Shown: positions 22,846 through 32,004 of the stretch, piece after piece
How the letters are laid out: each line of letters starts with the position of its first letter
Position numbering within the stretch: the first letter of the stretch is position 1
From: Candidatus Flemingiibacterium merdigallinarum
Lineage (GTDB): Bacteria > Bacillota > Clostridia > Oscillospirales > CAG-272
Length of the DNA stretch: 45,281 bases
Assembly (NCBI GenBank): GCA_904386005.1
Contig: CAJFKR010000012.1
Coordinates: 1 to 45,281 of the forward strand
Reading direction: 5' to 3'
Notes under the pieces: generated by a model
Database searches by the model: none
Seen by the model: the letters and a program-made list of their open reading frames with translations, nothing else
Told to the model about the DNA's origin: nothing
Program-made: the position numbers and the translations under genes

Positions 22846-23411
22846 AGGAATTATCGCTGAATATACTTGACATCGTAGAAAATTCTGCCAAAGCGGGAGC
22901 TTCGCTTATCGAGGTCTCGCTGATTGAAGCCGACCATATTCTGACAATGAAAGTGATTGACAACGGCTGCGGCATGACGCCAGATATGCTAAAACGCGTC
23001 ACCGACCCGTTTTGCACCACGCGCACAACGCGTAAGGTCGGGCTTGGGATACCGCTCCTCAAACTCGCAGCCGAACAGACCGGCGGGTCTGTGACAATCG
23101 AATCCCGCCACCAAAGCGAATATCCCGATAATCACGGAACAAGTGTCACCGCGGTGTTTCACACCGACCACATCGACTTCCCTCCGCTCGGAGATATCAT
23201 CTCGACAGTTTCTACGATGATACAGGGACATCCGGACACCGATTTTCTGTTCATACACAAAAGCGACGGCTGCGACGTCTCGCTCGACACCCGCGAAATG
23301 CGCGAGGTGCTCGGAGACATACCGCTGTCCTCGCCGGAGGTGCTCGGATGGGTGTGCGAAAATCTGCGCGAGCAGTACAGCTCGGGCGACGGCGGCACGG
23401 TTTATCTTTAA
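22842..23411 (+). CDS. Histidine-kinase-like ATPase without H-box
   Basis: This 189-residue protein begins with the N-box (LDIVENSAKAGA), then G1 DNGCGM, the F/ATP-lid region DPFCTTRTTRKVGLGIP and a glycine-rich G2, followed by a C-terminal tail of about 80 residues. The layout is that of a sensor-kinase ATPase domain without sensor or dimerisation/phosphoacceptor helices. It is a second, distinct GHKL protein in the operon. It overlaps the PHP gene by ATGA and is followed after 30 nt by the hydrogenase structural genes. Kinase activity and partner are unknown. Confidence 0.8.
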   Translation: MKELSLNILDIVENSAKAGASLIEVSLIEADHILTMKVIDNGCGMTPDMLKRVTDPFCTTRTTRKVGLGIPLLKLAAEQTGGSVTIESRHQSEYPDNHGTSVTAVFHTDHIDFPPLGDIISTVSTMIQGHPDTDFLFIHKSDGCDVSLDTREMREVLGDIPLSSPEVLGWVCENLREQYSSGDGGTVYL

Positions 23412-23441
23412 TTTTACATTATATCGAAAGGAAAGAGTTTC

Positions 23442-23810
23442 ATGAAATCATTAGCAGAGCTTGCGGCAATTCGTGAAAAAATGAAGAACAATGTAGTCCT
23501 GCGCGAGGGCAGCGGTCAGACCCGCATCGTCGTGGGAATGGCTACCTGCGGAATCGCTGCCGGCGCGCGTCCGGTGCTGAACGCGTTTGTCGAGGCGGTC
23601 AACGAAGCTGGTCTCTCCGGAAATGTCACCGTTTCGCAGACCGGCTGCATCGGTATCTGCCAGTACGAGCCGGTAGTCGAGGTGTTCGAAGCCGGTAAGG
23701 ACAAGGTCACTTATGTCAAGATGACCGCGGAAAAGGCTAAGCGCGTCGTTGACGAACACATCAAGGGCGGCAAGGTAGTCGAAGAATTCACTATCGGCAG
23801 CGTTAAATAA
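23442..23810 (+). CDS. hndB: Small [2Fe-2S] thioredoxin-like hydrogenase subunit
   Basis: This 122-residue subunit is a thioredoxin-fold ferredoxin with Cys ligands in ATCGIAAGA and TGCIGIC, preceded by a short helix (MKSLAELAAIREKMK). It matches HndB of four-subunit NAD(P)-linked [FeFe]-hydrogenases. SD AAAGGAAAG lies before the ATG. It is 18 nt upstream of the NuoF-like gene and in line with HydA, so these three form the structural core. Confidence 0.87.
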   Translation: MKSLAELAAIREKMKNNVVLREGSGQTRIVVGMATCGIAAGARPVLNAFVEAVNEAGLSGNVTVSQTGCIGICQYEPVVEVFEAGKDKVTYVKMTAEKAKRVVDEHIKGGKVVEEFTIGSVK

Positions 23811-23828
23811 TCAGGAGGAAAATATAAA

Positions 23829-25625
23829 ATGATTCGAGCTCATGTACTTATCTGCGGCGGTACCGGCTGTACCTCCTCCGGAAGCGACAAGATTCAGGAG
23901 GCGTTTGAGCGCGAGCTCGCCGCTAGCGATCTTGCGAGCGAAATTAAAGTTGTCCGCACCGGCTGCTTTGGTTTATGCGCGGTCGGTCCGGTCGTTATAG
24001 TTCATCCGGACGGAACCTTCTATTCTCATGTCACTCCGGATGACGTCCCCGAAATCGTAAGCGAGCACCTCTTAAAGGGTCGTCCCGTCAAGCGTCTTGA
24101 ATACAAGGATGTAGACGAGACTGTCCGCGACAAGGTCAATGTTTCGCTTAACGACACTACATTCTACAAGACCCAGAAGCGCGTCGCGCTGCGCAACTGC
24201 GGTGTCATCGACCCCGAGAACATCGACGAATATATCGCGATGGACGGTTATCAGGCACTCGGCAAGGTATTGACCGAAATGACTCCGGACGACGTCATCA
24301 AGGTCATCCTTGACTCCGGACTGCGCGGACGCGGCGGCGGCGGATTCCCGACCGGACGCAAGTGGATGTTCGCGAAGGCTTCGGTTTCGGACAAGAAGTA
24401 CGTCGTATGTAACGCCGACGAGGGCGACCCCGGCGCGTTCATGGACCGCTCGGTGCTTGAGGGCGACCCGCACGCCGTTCTCGAGGCTATGGCTATCGCC
24501 GGCTACGCTATCGGAGCCGACGAGGGCTACATATATGTCCGCGCCGAATATCCTATCGCCGTACATCGTCTTGAAATCGCGCTGAAGCAGGCGCGCGAGT
24601 ACGGTCTGCTCGGCAAGAACATCTTCGGCACCGGCTTCAACTTTGATATCACAATCCGTCTCGGCGCGGGCGCGTTCGTCTGCGGCGAGGAAACCGCGCT
24701 GCTCACCTCTATCGAGGGCAACCGCGGCGAGCCGCGTCCTCGTCCTCCGTTCCCGGCAGTCAAGGGTCTGTTCGGTCAGCCGACTATCATCAACAATGTC
24801 GAGACTTTCGCCAATATCTGCCAAATCATCCTGAACGGTCCGGAATGGTTCGCTTCGATGGGTACCGAAAAGTCCAAGGGCACGAAGGTATTCGCGCTCG
24901 GCGGCAAGATCACGAACACCGGACTTGTCGAAATCCCGATGGGTACTACGCTGCGCGAGGTCGTCGAGGTCATCGGCGGCGGCGTACCGAACGGCAAGAA
25001 GTTCAAAGCCGCGCAGACCGGCGGACCTTCCGGCGGATGTATCCCCGCGTCGCTCATCGACACGCCTATCGACTACGATAACCTCATCGCTATCGGCTCA
25101 ATGATGGGCTCAGGCGGACTTATCATCATGGACGAGGACACCTGCATGGTCGACCTCGCGAAGTTCTTCCTCGAATTCACTGTCGACGAGTCCTGCGGTA
25201 AGTGCGCGCCCTGCCGTATAGGTACGAGAAGACTGCTCGAAATCCTTGAAAAGATCGTCGACGGCAAGGGCGAGCTTGAGGACATCGACCGCCTCGAGGA
25301 GCTTGCCGCGTACATCAAGAGCGCGTCGCTCTGCGGACTCGGACAGACCGCTCCTAACCCGGTTCTCTCGACTCTCCGTTATTTCCGCGACGAGTATATC
25401 GCGCACGTCACCGAAAAGAGATGCCCGGCAGGCGTCTGCAAGCACCTGCTCAGCTACTCCATCGACCCCGAAAAATGCCGCGGCTGTACTGCCTGCGCGC
25501 GTGTCTGCCCCGCAGGAGCTATTTCGGGAAGCGTCAAGCAGCCCCACACTATCGATACCGCGAAGTGCTTAAAGTGCGGCGCTTGTATCGAAAAGTGTAA
25601 GTTCGGCGCTATTATCAAGAAATAA
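23829..25625 (+). CDS. hndC: NuoF-like NAD(H)/FMN hydrogenase subunit
   Basis: This 598-residue flavoprotein exchanges electrons with NAD(H). Domains in order: N-terminal [2Fe-2S] thioredoxin-like domain (Cys9, 14, 46, 50), NADH/FMN domain with GRGGGGFP (167-174), CNADEGDPGAF and FVCGEETALL, an SLBB-like part, a [4Fe-4S] site ESCGKCAPC, and a C-terminal two-cluster ferredoxin (CRGCTACARVC and CLKCGACIEKC). The layout equals HydB/HndC of electron-bifurcating hydrogenases, where this flavin site is thought to bifurcate NADH and ferredoxin electrons. SD AGGAGG lies before the ATG. Codon use is strongly biased to C-ending codons, suggesting high expression. Confidence 0.93.
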   Translation: MIRAHVLICGGTGCTSSGSDKIQEAFERELAASDLASEIKVVRTGCFGLCAVGPVVIVHPDGTFYSHVTPDDVPEIVSEHLLKGRPVKRLEYKDVDETVRDKVNVSLNDTTFYKTQKRVALRNCGVIDPENIDEYIAMDGYQALGKVLTEMTPDDVIKVILDSGLRGRGGGGFPTGRKWMFAKASVSDKKYVVCNADEGDPGAFMDRSVLEGDPHAVLEAMAIAGYAIGADEGYIYVRAEYPIAVHRLEIALKQAREYGLLGKNIFGTGFNFDITIRLGAGAFVCGEETALLTSIEGNRGEPRPRPPFPAVKGLFGQPTIINNVETFANICQIILNGPEWFASMGTEKSKGTKVFALGGKITNTGLVEIPMGTTLREVVEVIGGGVPNGKKFKAAQTGGPSGGCIPASLIDTPIDYDNLIAIGSMMGSGGLIIMDEDTCMVDLAKFFLEFTVDESCGKCAPCRIGTRRLLEILEKIVDGKGELEDIDRLEELAAYIKSASLCGLGQTAPNPVLSTLRYFRDEYIAHVTEKRCPAGVCKHLLSYSIDPEKCRGCTACARVCPAGAISGSVKQPHTIDTAKCLKCGACIEKCKFGAIIKK

Positions 25626-25657
25626 TCGGGGAATTAGAAAGGAGTTAATCGTTTACA

Positions 25658-27394
25658 ATGGATATGGTAAATGTAAAAATAAACGGCAGAGAGTATTCGG
25701 TTCCGGCTGATTCGACCGTGCTCGAAGCGGCAAGATACGCCGGCGTAGATATTCCCACCCTCTGCTACTTAAAGGACATCAACGAGATCGGCGCCTGCCG
25801 TCTCTGCCTTGTCGAAGTCACGGGCGCGCGCGGACTCGTAACCTCGTGCGTATATCCGGTCAACGAGGGCATGGAGATCTTCACGAACACCCCGAAGGTG
25901 CTCGCCGCGAGAAAGACCAATCTCGAGCTGGTGCTCTCGAACCACGAAAAGAAATGTCTGTCCTGTGTGCGCAGCACCTCCTGCGAGCTTCAGAAGCTGG
26001 CTAACGAATACGGCTGCGAGGAAGGTCATTTCCACGGCGCGAGCATCGAATACGAAAAAGACGAAAGCACGCCGTTCCTCGTTCGTGATAACAACAAGTG
26101 TATCCTCTGCCGCCGCTGCGTAGCAGCCTGCAAGAATATGCAGGGCATCGGCGTTATCGGCACTAACGACCGCGGATTTGACACTCACATCGGAACCGCG
26201 TTCGAGAAGAAGCTCGCCGAGACCAGCTGTATCGGCTGCGGACAGTGTATCGTCGCCTGCCCGGTCGGCGCGCTCTACGAGAAGGACGACACCCAGAAGG
26301 TGCTCGACGCTATCGCCGACCCGAAGAAGCACGTCGCTATCTGCACCGCTCCGTCAATCCGCGCTACAATCGGCGAGTGCTTCGGCTATGAGCCGGGAAC
26401 CGATGTCGAGGGCAAGATGGTCGCTGCTGTAAAGCGTCTCGGCTTCGACGGCGTATACGACATGAACCTCACCGCCGACCTCACAATCATGGAGGAGGCT
26501 ACCGAGTTCCTCGAGAGAGTCAAGGAGGGCGGCAAGCTCCCGCTTATCACCTCCTGCTCGCCCGGATGGATCAAGTACTGCGAGCACTACTTCCCGGATA
26601 TGACCGAGAATCTGTCGAGCTGCAAGTCGCCCCAGCAGATGTTCGGCGCAATGTACAAGACCTACTATGCCGAGAAGATGGGTATCGACCCGAAGGATAT
26701 CTTCTTTGTATCCTGCATCCCCTGCACCGCGAAGAAGTTCGAAGTCGGACGCGACGGTCAGTCGGCAGCCGGTGTACCGGACGTCGATGTCGCGATCACG
26801 ACCCGTGAGCTTGCACGCATGATCGAGAAAGCCGGAATCAATTTCAAAGCGCTTCCGGATGAAAAGTTCGACCAGCCGTTCGATATCGGTTCCGGCGCGG
26901 GCGCGATTTTCGGCGCGACCGGCGGCGTTATGGAAGCCGCTCTGCGTACCGCTGCCGAGGTTATTCTTGGCAAGCCGCTCGAGAAGCTCGAATTCGACGA
27001 CGTTCGCGGAACTGCTCCGATCAAGCGCGCCACCTACAAGCTCGGCGACCTCGAAATCAAGGTTGCGGTCGCGAGCGGCACGAAGAACGCGAAGGAGCTG
27101 CTCACAAAGGTTCAGAACGGCGAGGAAAAGGTCGATTTCATCGAAATCATGGCCTGCCCGGGCGGATGCGTAAACGGCGGCGGTCAGCCGCTTCAGCCGG
27201 CATCGGTTCGCAATACCGTCGACCTGCGTGCGCTCCGTGCGAAGGTGCTCTACACCGCAGACTCGAAGATGGATCTCCGCAAGTCGCATGAGAACTCCGC
27301 GGTCAAGAAGCTTTACGACGAGTACCTCGGAAAGCCCGGCAGCCACAGAGCTCACGAGATTCTGCACACCACTTACGTAAAACGCGGTCTCTGA
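25658..27394 (+). CDS. hndD: [FeFe]-hydrogenase catalytic subunit
   Basis: This 578-residue enzyme reduces protons to H2. Domains: [2Fe-2S] (Cys36, 47, 50, 64), His-Cys3 [4Fe-4S] (His96, Cys100, 103, 109), two [4Fe-4S] clusters (Cys148-158 and 191-201), then the H-cluster domain with L1 TSCSPGW (298-304), L2 CIPCTAKK (353-360) and L3 EIMACPGGCVNGGGQ (496-510), ending with the small-subunit-like HEILHTTY region. L1 has Ser where the classic enzyme has TSCCPGW; I recall this variant in bifurcating types. H-cluster assembly needs HydE/F/G, which are not in the window. Last gene of the operon. Confidence 0.94.
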   Translation: MDMVNVKINGREYSVPADSTVLEAARYAGVDIPTLCYLKDINEIGACRLCLVEVTGARGLVTSCVYPVNEGMEIFTNTPKVLAARKTNLELVLSNHEKKCLSCVRSTSCELQKLANEYGCEEGHFHGASIEYEKDESTPFLVRDNNKCILCRRCVAACKNMQGIGVIGTNDRGFDTHIGTAFEKKLAETSCIGCGQCIVACPVGALYEKDDTQKVLDAIADPKKHVAICTAPSIRATIGECFGYEPGTDVEGKMVAAVKRLGFDGVYDMNLTADLTIMEEATEFLERVKEGGKLPLITSCSPGWIKYCEHYFPDMTENLSSCKSPQQMFGAMYKTYYAEKMGIDPKDIFFVSCIPCTAKKFEVGRDGQSAAGVPDVDVAITTRELARMIEKAGINFKALPDEKFDQPFDIGSGAGAIFGATGGVMEAALRTAAEVILGKPLEKLEFDDVRGTAPIKRATYKLGDLEIKVAVASGTKNAKELLTKVQNGEEKVDFIEIMACPGGCVNGGGQPLQPASVRNTVDLRALRAKVLYTADSKMDLRKSHENSAVKKLYDEYLGKPGSHRAHEILHTTYVKRGL

Positions 27395-27429
27395 TTTCAT
27401 AAAACTGTGCTTTGATATTTGAATAATTA

Positions 27430-27462
27430 CGGGATAGCTGCCGCGTATCGGCAGCTGTCCCG
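27430..27462 (+). terminator. Terminator of the hydrogenase operon
   Basis: 14-bp stem CGGGATAGCTGCCG with one G-T pair and a 5-nt loop. The tract after it (CGATTTATTAT) is only moderately T-rich. Confidence 0.7.
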
Positions 27463-27486
27463 CGATTTATTATATGGGGTATAGTT

Positions 27487-28362
27487 ATGAACTACAACGG
27501 CATACCTGTCACATTTCCCACCCGCATTTCAGAGCTTGAATTCAATACCGTCATGGATACCGGATTTTTCGGCGAATATACGCTCACGCCGGAGATACAC
27601 TCGCACCCTTATTATGAGCTGCTCGCGGCTCTCCGGAATGATTTCCGCGTGGAAATGCTGGACGGCGGAGTTATAAGTATGAAGCCGGGATGTCTTTGCA
27701 TAATACCTCCCGGTTGCTTTCACGCGACCTGCGCGGACGATGTAATGCCGGAAAAGCTCGCGGTGCGCTTCTCTTTCCGGCGTCAGAGACGAGCCGACGA
27801 TTCGGGGCTTTACCGGCTGTGCAACGACATATTCGCAAAAATTACAGCTCCGGTTACGATTTATTCGCCCGAGCTCTGCGCGAATATGAAAGAGCTGCGG
27901 CAGGAGCTCACCAACTCCAAAATAGCGTCAAATGAGCTGGTGCAGTCGCTGTTTATACAGCTGTATATCCGGATGCTACGTATGCTCGATACTCCGGAGC
28001 AGAGTATATCGCCGGTGCAAACGCTGACCGACGACAACAATACGCGCTATTACAAAATAGAAATATTTTTCACCGACCATTACAACGAGCAAATCACCGA
28101 AAACGACCTCGCAGTGGAGCTGGGACTCAGCAAACGGCAGCTCAGCCGGATATTGCGGAGTATATATGGAATGAGCTTTCGTGAAAAGCTTATAGACACA
28201 CGCATGAGCAAAGCATTGGTGCTGCTGCGTTCAAGCGGCAGTCCAATCGATGAAATCGCGAATCTGATCGGTTACACGTCGCCGTCCGGTTTTCACATTG
28301 CGTTCAAAAAACGGTTTGGTGTGTCCGCGGGCGAGTATCGCAGACTGTCCAGCGAGAAATAG
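27487..28362 (+). CDS. AraC-family regulator beside the sialic-acid genes
   Basis: This 291-residue regulator has an N-terminal cupin sensor (IHSHPYYELLAA, metal-like HSH at about residues 38-40) and a C-terminal double HTH (ENDLAVELGLSKRQLSRILR and IDEIANLIGYTSPSGFHIAF). It lies about 100 bp before nanA in the same direction, with a terminator between, so it probably controls the sialic-acid cluster. The SD before ATG 27487 is weak (GGGG at 27476-27479), suggesting low expression. Confidence 0.85.
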   Translation: MNYNGIPVTFPTRISELEFNTVMDTGFFGEYTLTPEIHSHPYYELLAALRNDFRVEMLDGGVISMKPGCLCIIPPGCFHATCADDVMPEKLAVRFSFRRQRRADDSGLYRLCNDIFAKITAPVTIYSPELCANMKELRQELTNSKIASNELVQSLFIQLYIRMLRMLDTPEQSISPVQTLTDDNNTRYYKIEIFFTDHYNEQITENDLAVELGLSKRQLSRILRSIYGMSFREKLIDTRMSKALVLLRSSGSPIDEIANLIGYTSPSGFHIAFKKRFGVSAGEYRRLSSEK

Positions 28363-28376
28363 TTTAATAATGGGAC

Positions 28377-28410
28377 GCCCTGCGACAAAACTTGTCGCAG
28401 GGCTGTATTT
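28377..28410 (+). terminator. Terminator of the AraC gene
   Basis: 12-bp perfect stem GCCCTGCGACAA with loop AAC, followed by TGTATTT. The T-rich end doubles as the start of the nanA promoter. Confidence 0.75.
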
Positions 28411-28436
28411 ACATAATAATCATTTTACTATATAAT
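28408..28436 (+). promoter_or_regulatory. Sigma-A promoter of nanA
   Basis: TTTACA (28408-28413), 17 bp, TATAAT (28431-28436). Confidence 0.7.
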
Positions 28437-28463
28437 ATAGTTAACAAGAAAGGATGTTGCTTT

Positions 28464-29363
28464 ATGAACAAACTAAAATTTGCGGGTATTCTGCCCGCAC
28501 TCATGACCGCGTTCGGCGACGACGGGATTGACAAGGATAAAATCAAACGGCACATCAAGCGTCTTGCCGCGGCAGGAGTCAACGGTTTTTATATCGGCGG
28601 CTCGAGCGGCGAAATGGTGCTCTGCTCTGTCGATGAGCGCAAGCGTCTGCTCGAAGCGTCAGTCGAAGCGGTCGGAGAGCTCGTTGGACAGCTTTCGGTG
28701 ATAGTCCACACCGGCGCGATGTCGACCTCCGACGCGCTCGACCTGACACGTCATGCCGCTAAGACCGGCGCGACCGCGGTCTCGTCGGTGACGCCGCTTT
28801 ACTACAAGTATAGCTTCAACGAAATCAAGCATTACTACGAGCAGCTCGCTAACGCGTCAAATCTGCCGGTCATAATCTACAACATACCGGCGATAACCGG
28901 CACGACGCTTTCGCACGCGCAGCTTAGCGAGCTATTGTCAATTGACAACGTCGGCGGTATGAAATTCACGTCTTCCGACTTCTTTACACTGAATCTGTTG
29001 ACACAGGAGTTTCCCGACAAGGTATTCTACAACGGCTCGGACGAGATGCTGCTGTCCGGTCTCGCAGCCGGTGCGGATGGCGGAATCGGAACTACATACA
29101 ACTTCATCCCGAAGCATATTGTCGGTATCTACAAAAACTTCCGTGACGGCAATATCACCAGGGCACACGAACTGCAAAGCCGTGCGAATAAAATTATCGA
29201 CACGGTTGTCCGGCTCGGAACACTCCCCGCGTCAAAGTATATGATAAAGCTGTCCGGTCTCGATTACGGCGAATGCCGCGAACCCTTCCTGCCGTTGTCA
29301 GACGCGGCAAAGCACGAGCTGGAGGTCTCCGCTTGGAGTCAGATAGCTGAATTTGAAAAATAA
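28464..29363 (+). CDS. nanA: N-acetylneuraminate lyase
   Basis: This 299-residue aldolase splits N-acetylneuraminate into N-acetylmannosamine and pyruvate. Its class I lyase motifs are GGSSGE (45-50), YNIPAITG with Tyr139, and the Schiff-base Lys167 in GGMKFTSSDF, at nearly the same numbering as the E. coli enzyme. ATG at 28464 follows AAAGGATG; the longer frame from 28392 overlaps the promoter. It heads an operon with a solute-binding lipoprotein and a sialidase-like protein. NanE and NanK, needed downstream, are not in the window. Confidence 0.9.
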   Translation: MNKLKFAGILPALMTAFGDDGIDKDKIKRHIKRLAAAGVNGFYIGGSSGEMVLCSVDERKRLLEASVEAVGELVGQLSVIVHTGAMSTSDALDLTRHAAKTGATAVSSVTPLYYKYSFNEIKHYYEQLANASNLPVIIYNIPAITGTTLSHAQLSELLSIDNVGGMKFTSSDFFTLNLLTQEFPDKVFYNGSDEMLLSGLAAGADGGIGTTYNFIPKHIVGIYKNFRDGNITRAHELQSRANKIIDTVVRLGTLPASKYMIKLSGLDYGECREPFLPLSDAAKHELEVSAWSQIAEFEK

Positions 29364-29390
29364 AAACATATATAAGAAAGGTTGGTTATT

Positions 29391-30842
29391 ATGAAAAACA
29401 TCTCGTCCTTTGTTCTCGCACTGCTGCTGCTCGCCAATATCTGTGCCTGCCAAGGCGAGACGCCGGAAGCTGATATCGAGTCGACTACCGACACTGACAC
29501 GACTCTGCCCGAGGAGACGACCGCGGAGGAGCTGTCGCTCGATTTGCCCGAGGCTAACTTCGACGGGTATACGGTCACATATCTGACCTGTGATGGCTAC
29601 AGTGAGCATTTCAAGCTCAACATTGACGAGGAAACCGGAGATACGCTCAATGACGCCGGCTACAAGCGTGAACGCGCGGTCGGAGACCTGCTCAATGTGG
29701 AGTTTGACGCGGTTGAGGTGGATACGGGCGAGGTGGCTTCCTCACTTTCGGCATCAGTAATGGCGGGCAGCGGAGACTACGATTTTGTTCTGCCGCACGC
29801 GACTACCGGCATTTCGGCAATGGTCACCTCCGGTTCATTGCTCGACTGGAACACACTCGAATATGTCGATTTCACGAAACCCTGGTGGAACTCCACAATG
29901 CAGGAAAGTCTCGGAATCGCCGGCAAAGTGTTCTACGCGTCTGGCGATATTGTCATGACCTGGCAGGGCATGGGCTGCTATCTATTCAATAAGGATTACC
30001 TCGAAAATTATAATATAGACACAAATATGTATGACCTTGTCTATGAAGGAAAATGGACGGTTGACAAGCTGCTTGAGCTTATTAAAGGCGTGTCACAGGA
30101 TCTCAACGGAGACTCACAGATGACCGAGGTCGACCAATATGGTCTGCTCGCGAATAAAGGTCAGACCGTTTGGTTCCAGTTTGGCTGCGGTCAGCATATC
30201 AGCAAGCTTGATGAAAATAACTGTCCGGTACTTGACATGGGCGGCGAGCGTATGGCAAGTGTGGTTGAAAAATATTATAATGTCCTCTATTCTGACGATA
30301 CCTATCTGAACAGCTTCTCGAGCTATGATTACGCGACCGGAACCTATCGTGATATGCTGATTTCTGGTCGGTCGTTTTTGACCATATATGATATAGGCGG
30401 TTTGTATTCATATCTGCGAGAAATCGAATTTGATTTCGGAATACTTCCCGACCCGAAGCTCGACGAAGCTCAGGAGGATTATTATTCATTCTGTGGCGCG
30501 GGACTTATAGGTATACCGGTTGACACGGAAAATCCTGAGCGCACGGCAATGGTTGCTGAAGCGCTCGCATATTACAGTTATGAATATGTTCGTCCCGCAT
30601 TCTTTGATGTCGTTCTGCAGAATAAAGCGGTTCGCGATGAGGACTCATATAATATGCTGACAATGATGCACGAGAACAAAGTCTTCGACTTCGGCTTCAA
30701 CTTTGACGGCACTGCGTCAGGTGCGCTCAATTCGGTAGTCGTCGGAAGAAAGAGCACAGACTTCGCGTCATATTACGCGTCAATCGAAGACAGAGTCAAC
30801 GAAACCTTCCGTCAGATATACGAAACGGTATCAAACCAGTAA
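29391..30842 (+). CDS. Extracellular solute-binding lipoprotein, likely sialic-acid cluster
   Basis: This 483-residue lipoprotein has a signal peptide and lipobox ending ICAC (about residues 17-20), an acidic Thr-rich linker, then a type-1 solute-binding fold (LFNKDYLENYNID, a KWTVDKLLELIKG helix and VDQYGL). It would capture a sugar at the membrane for an ABC importer, with a sialic-acid-containing ligand suggested by neighbouring nanA. No permease or ATPase gene accompanies it here, so the transporter partner must be elsewhere. ATG at 29391 follows AAAGG; an in-frame TTG lies at 29382. Confidence 0.82.
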   Translation: MKNISSFVLALLLLANICACQGETPEADIESTTDTDTTLPEETTAEELSLDLPEANFDGYTVTYLTCDGYSEHFKLNIDEETGDTLNDAGYKRERAVGDLLNVEFDAVEVDTGEVASSLSASVMAGSGDYDFVLPHATTGISAMVTSGSLLDWNTLEYVDFTKPWWNSTMQESLGIAGKVFYASGDIVMTWQGMGCYLFNKDYLENYNIDTNMYDLVYEGKWTVDKLLELIKGVSQDLNGDSQMTEVDQYGLLANKGQTVWFQFGCGQHISKLDENNCPVLDMGGERMASVVEKYYNVLYSDDTYLNSFSSYDYATGTYRDMLISGRSFLTIYDIGGLYSYLREIEFDFGILPDPKLDEAQEDYYSFCGAGLIGIPVDTENPERTAMVAEALAYYSYEYVRPAFFDVVLQNKAVRDEDSYNMLTMMHENKVFDFGFNFDGTASGALNSVVVGRKSTDFASYYASIEDRVNETFRQIYETVSNQ

Positions 30843-30876
30843 CAACGGTTGTTCATGCACCGGAAAGGAACAAAAA

Positions 30877-31974
30877 ATGGAAATACGCAGAGATTTTGAA
30901 CATGGTATAGTTAACCGCACACAGAATTCAATTTTCTCGTATCAAGGCTGGCCGAGTGTCTGCCGCGATGAAAACGGCATGCTCTACGCGGTCGCGTCGA
31001 GCTTTCGAACGAGTCACATCTGCCCGTTCGGTAAAACGGCTATGTATGTGAGCCGCGACAATGGCAAGAGCTGGACACCGCCGATCGTGATAAACGACAC
31101 CTATCTCGACGACCGTGACGCGGGAATAGTTTACCTCGGCAACGGTAAGCTACTGCTCACATGGTTCTCGCACCCGGCGGAGGTATACGCGTCAGGACGC
31201 TATTTCGGAGCGATCAGAAACGCTCCCTCCCCGATCGAAGCCGGCGCGGTCTTGGGTATGCTCGGTGGGTATCCGTATATACCGAAGGAGCTCGCGCGCG
31301 GCGGGTCGTTCATTCGGATTTCGAATGACTACGGCGTGACCTGGGGAGAGACGATCCGCGTACCGGTGTCGTCGCCGCACGGACCGGGGCTATTGCGCGA
31401 CGGTCGGCTCATATACCTCGGCAAGGAGATGTATTCGGACGAGGTGCCGAAAGGCTCGATCTGCGCTATGGAGAGCCGCGACGGCGGCTATAGCTGGCAG
31501 CTGCTCTGCGTCCTCGACCTGCCGCGCGAGCTTTCGTGCGACAACTTCCACGAGCCGCACGTGCTCGAGTTGCCCGACGGTCGGCTCTTCGGCGCGATCC
31601 GCGCTCAGGGCAATGGCGTGCCGCACGGCTTCTCGATATATACGACCATATCGGATGACGGCGGCAAAACCTGGAGCGAGCTTGTCTGCACCGACGTCAG
31701 CGGTTCCCCGCCCCACCTGCTGCTCCATTCGTCAGGCGCGCTCATCTGTGCTTACGGCAGGCGCGAAGCTCCGTTCGGCGAGCGCGCGATGGTCAGCTAC
31801 GACTTTGGCGAGACTTGGCGGGACGATTATGTCCTCGACGAGCGCGCGCACGACGGCGACCTCGGTTATCCGGCGTCGGTCGAGCTTGACGACGGCAGCA
31901 TTGTCACCGTATACTACCAGAAATATCCGGACGACGCCAAGTGCTCGATACTCTGCACGAAGTGGCGTCTGTGA
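30877..31974 (+). CDS. Sialidase-superfamily Asp-box protein
   Basis: This 365-residue beta-propeller protein has five Asp boxes (SRDNGKSW, SNDYGVTW, SRDGGYSW, SDDGGKTW, SYDFGETW), the hallmark of sialidases. No signal peptide is present, so it would act inside the cell. I do not see the FRIP motif of classical GH33 enzymes, so it may be an exo-sialidase on imported oligosaccharides or a related hydrolase. Its position after nanA and the binding protein supports a sialoglycan role. SD AAAGGA lies before the ATG. Confidence 0.78.
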   Translation: MEIRRDFEHGIVNRTQNSIFSYQGWPSVCRDENGMLYAVASSFRTSHICPFGKTAMYVSRDNGKSWTPPIVINDTYLDDRDAGIVYLGNGKLLLTWFSHPAEVYASGRYFGAIRNAPSPIEAGAVLGMLGGYPYIPKELARGGSFIRISNDYGVTWGETIRVPVSSPHGPGLLRDGRLIYLGKEMYSDEVPKGSICAMESRDGGYSWQLLCVLDLPRELSCDNFHEPHVLELPDGRLFGAIRAQGNGVPHGFSIYTTISDDGGKTWSELVCTDVSGSPPHLLLHSSGALICAYGRREAPFGERAMVSYDFGETWRDDYVLDERAHDGDLGYPASVELDDGSIVTVYYQKYPDDAKCSILCTKWRL

Positions 31975-32004
31975 TTACGACATAATGTGAATACATTCCT
32001 GATG

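Noticed and set aside
26354-27400. 348-codon minus-strand ORF over the hydrogenase gene
   Set aside because: Antisense to the H-cluster domain, whose loops are fully conserved on the plus strand.
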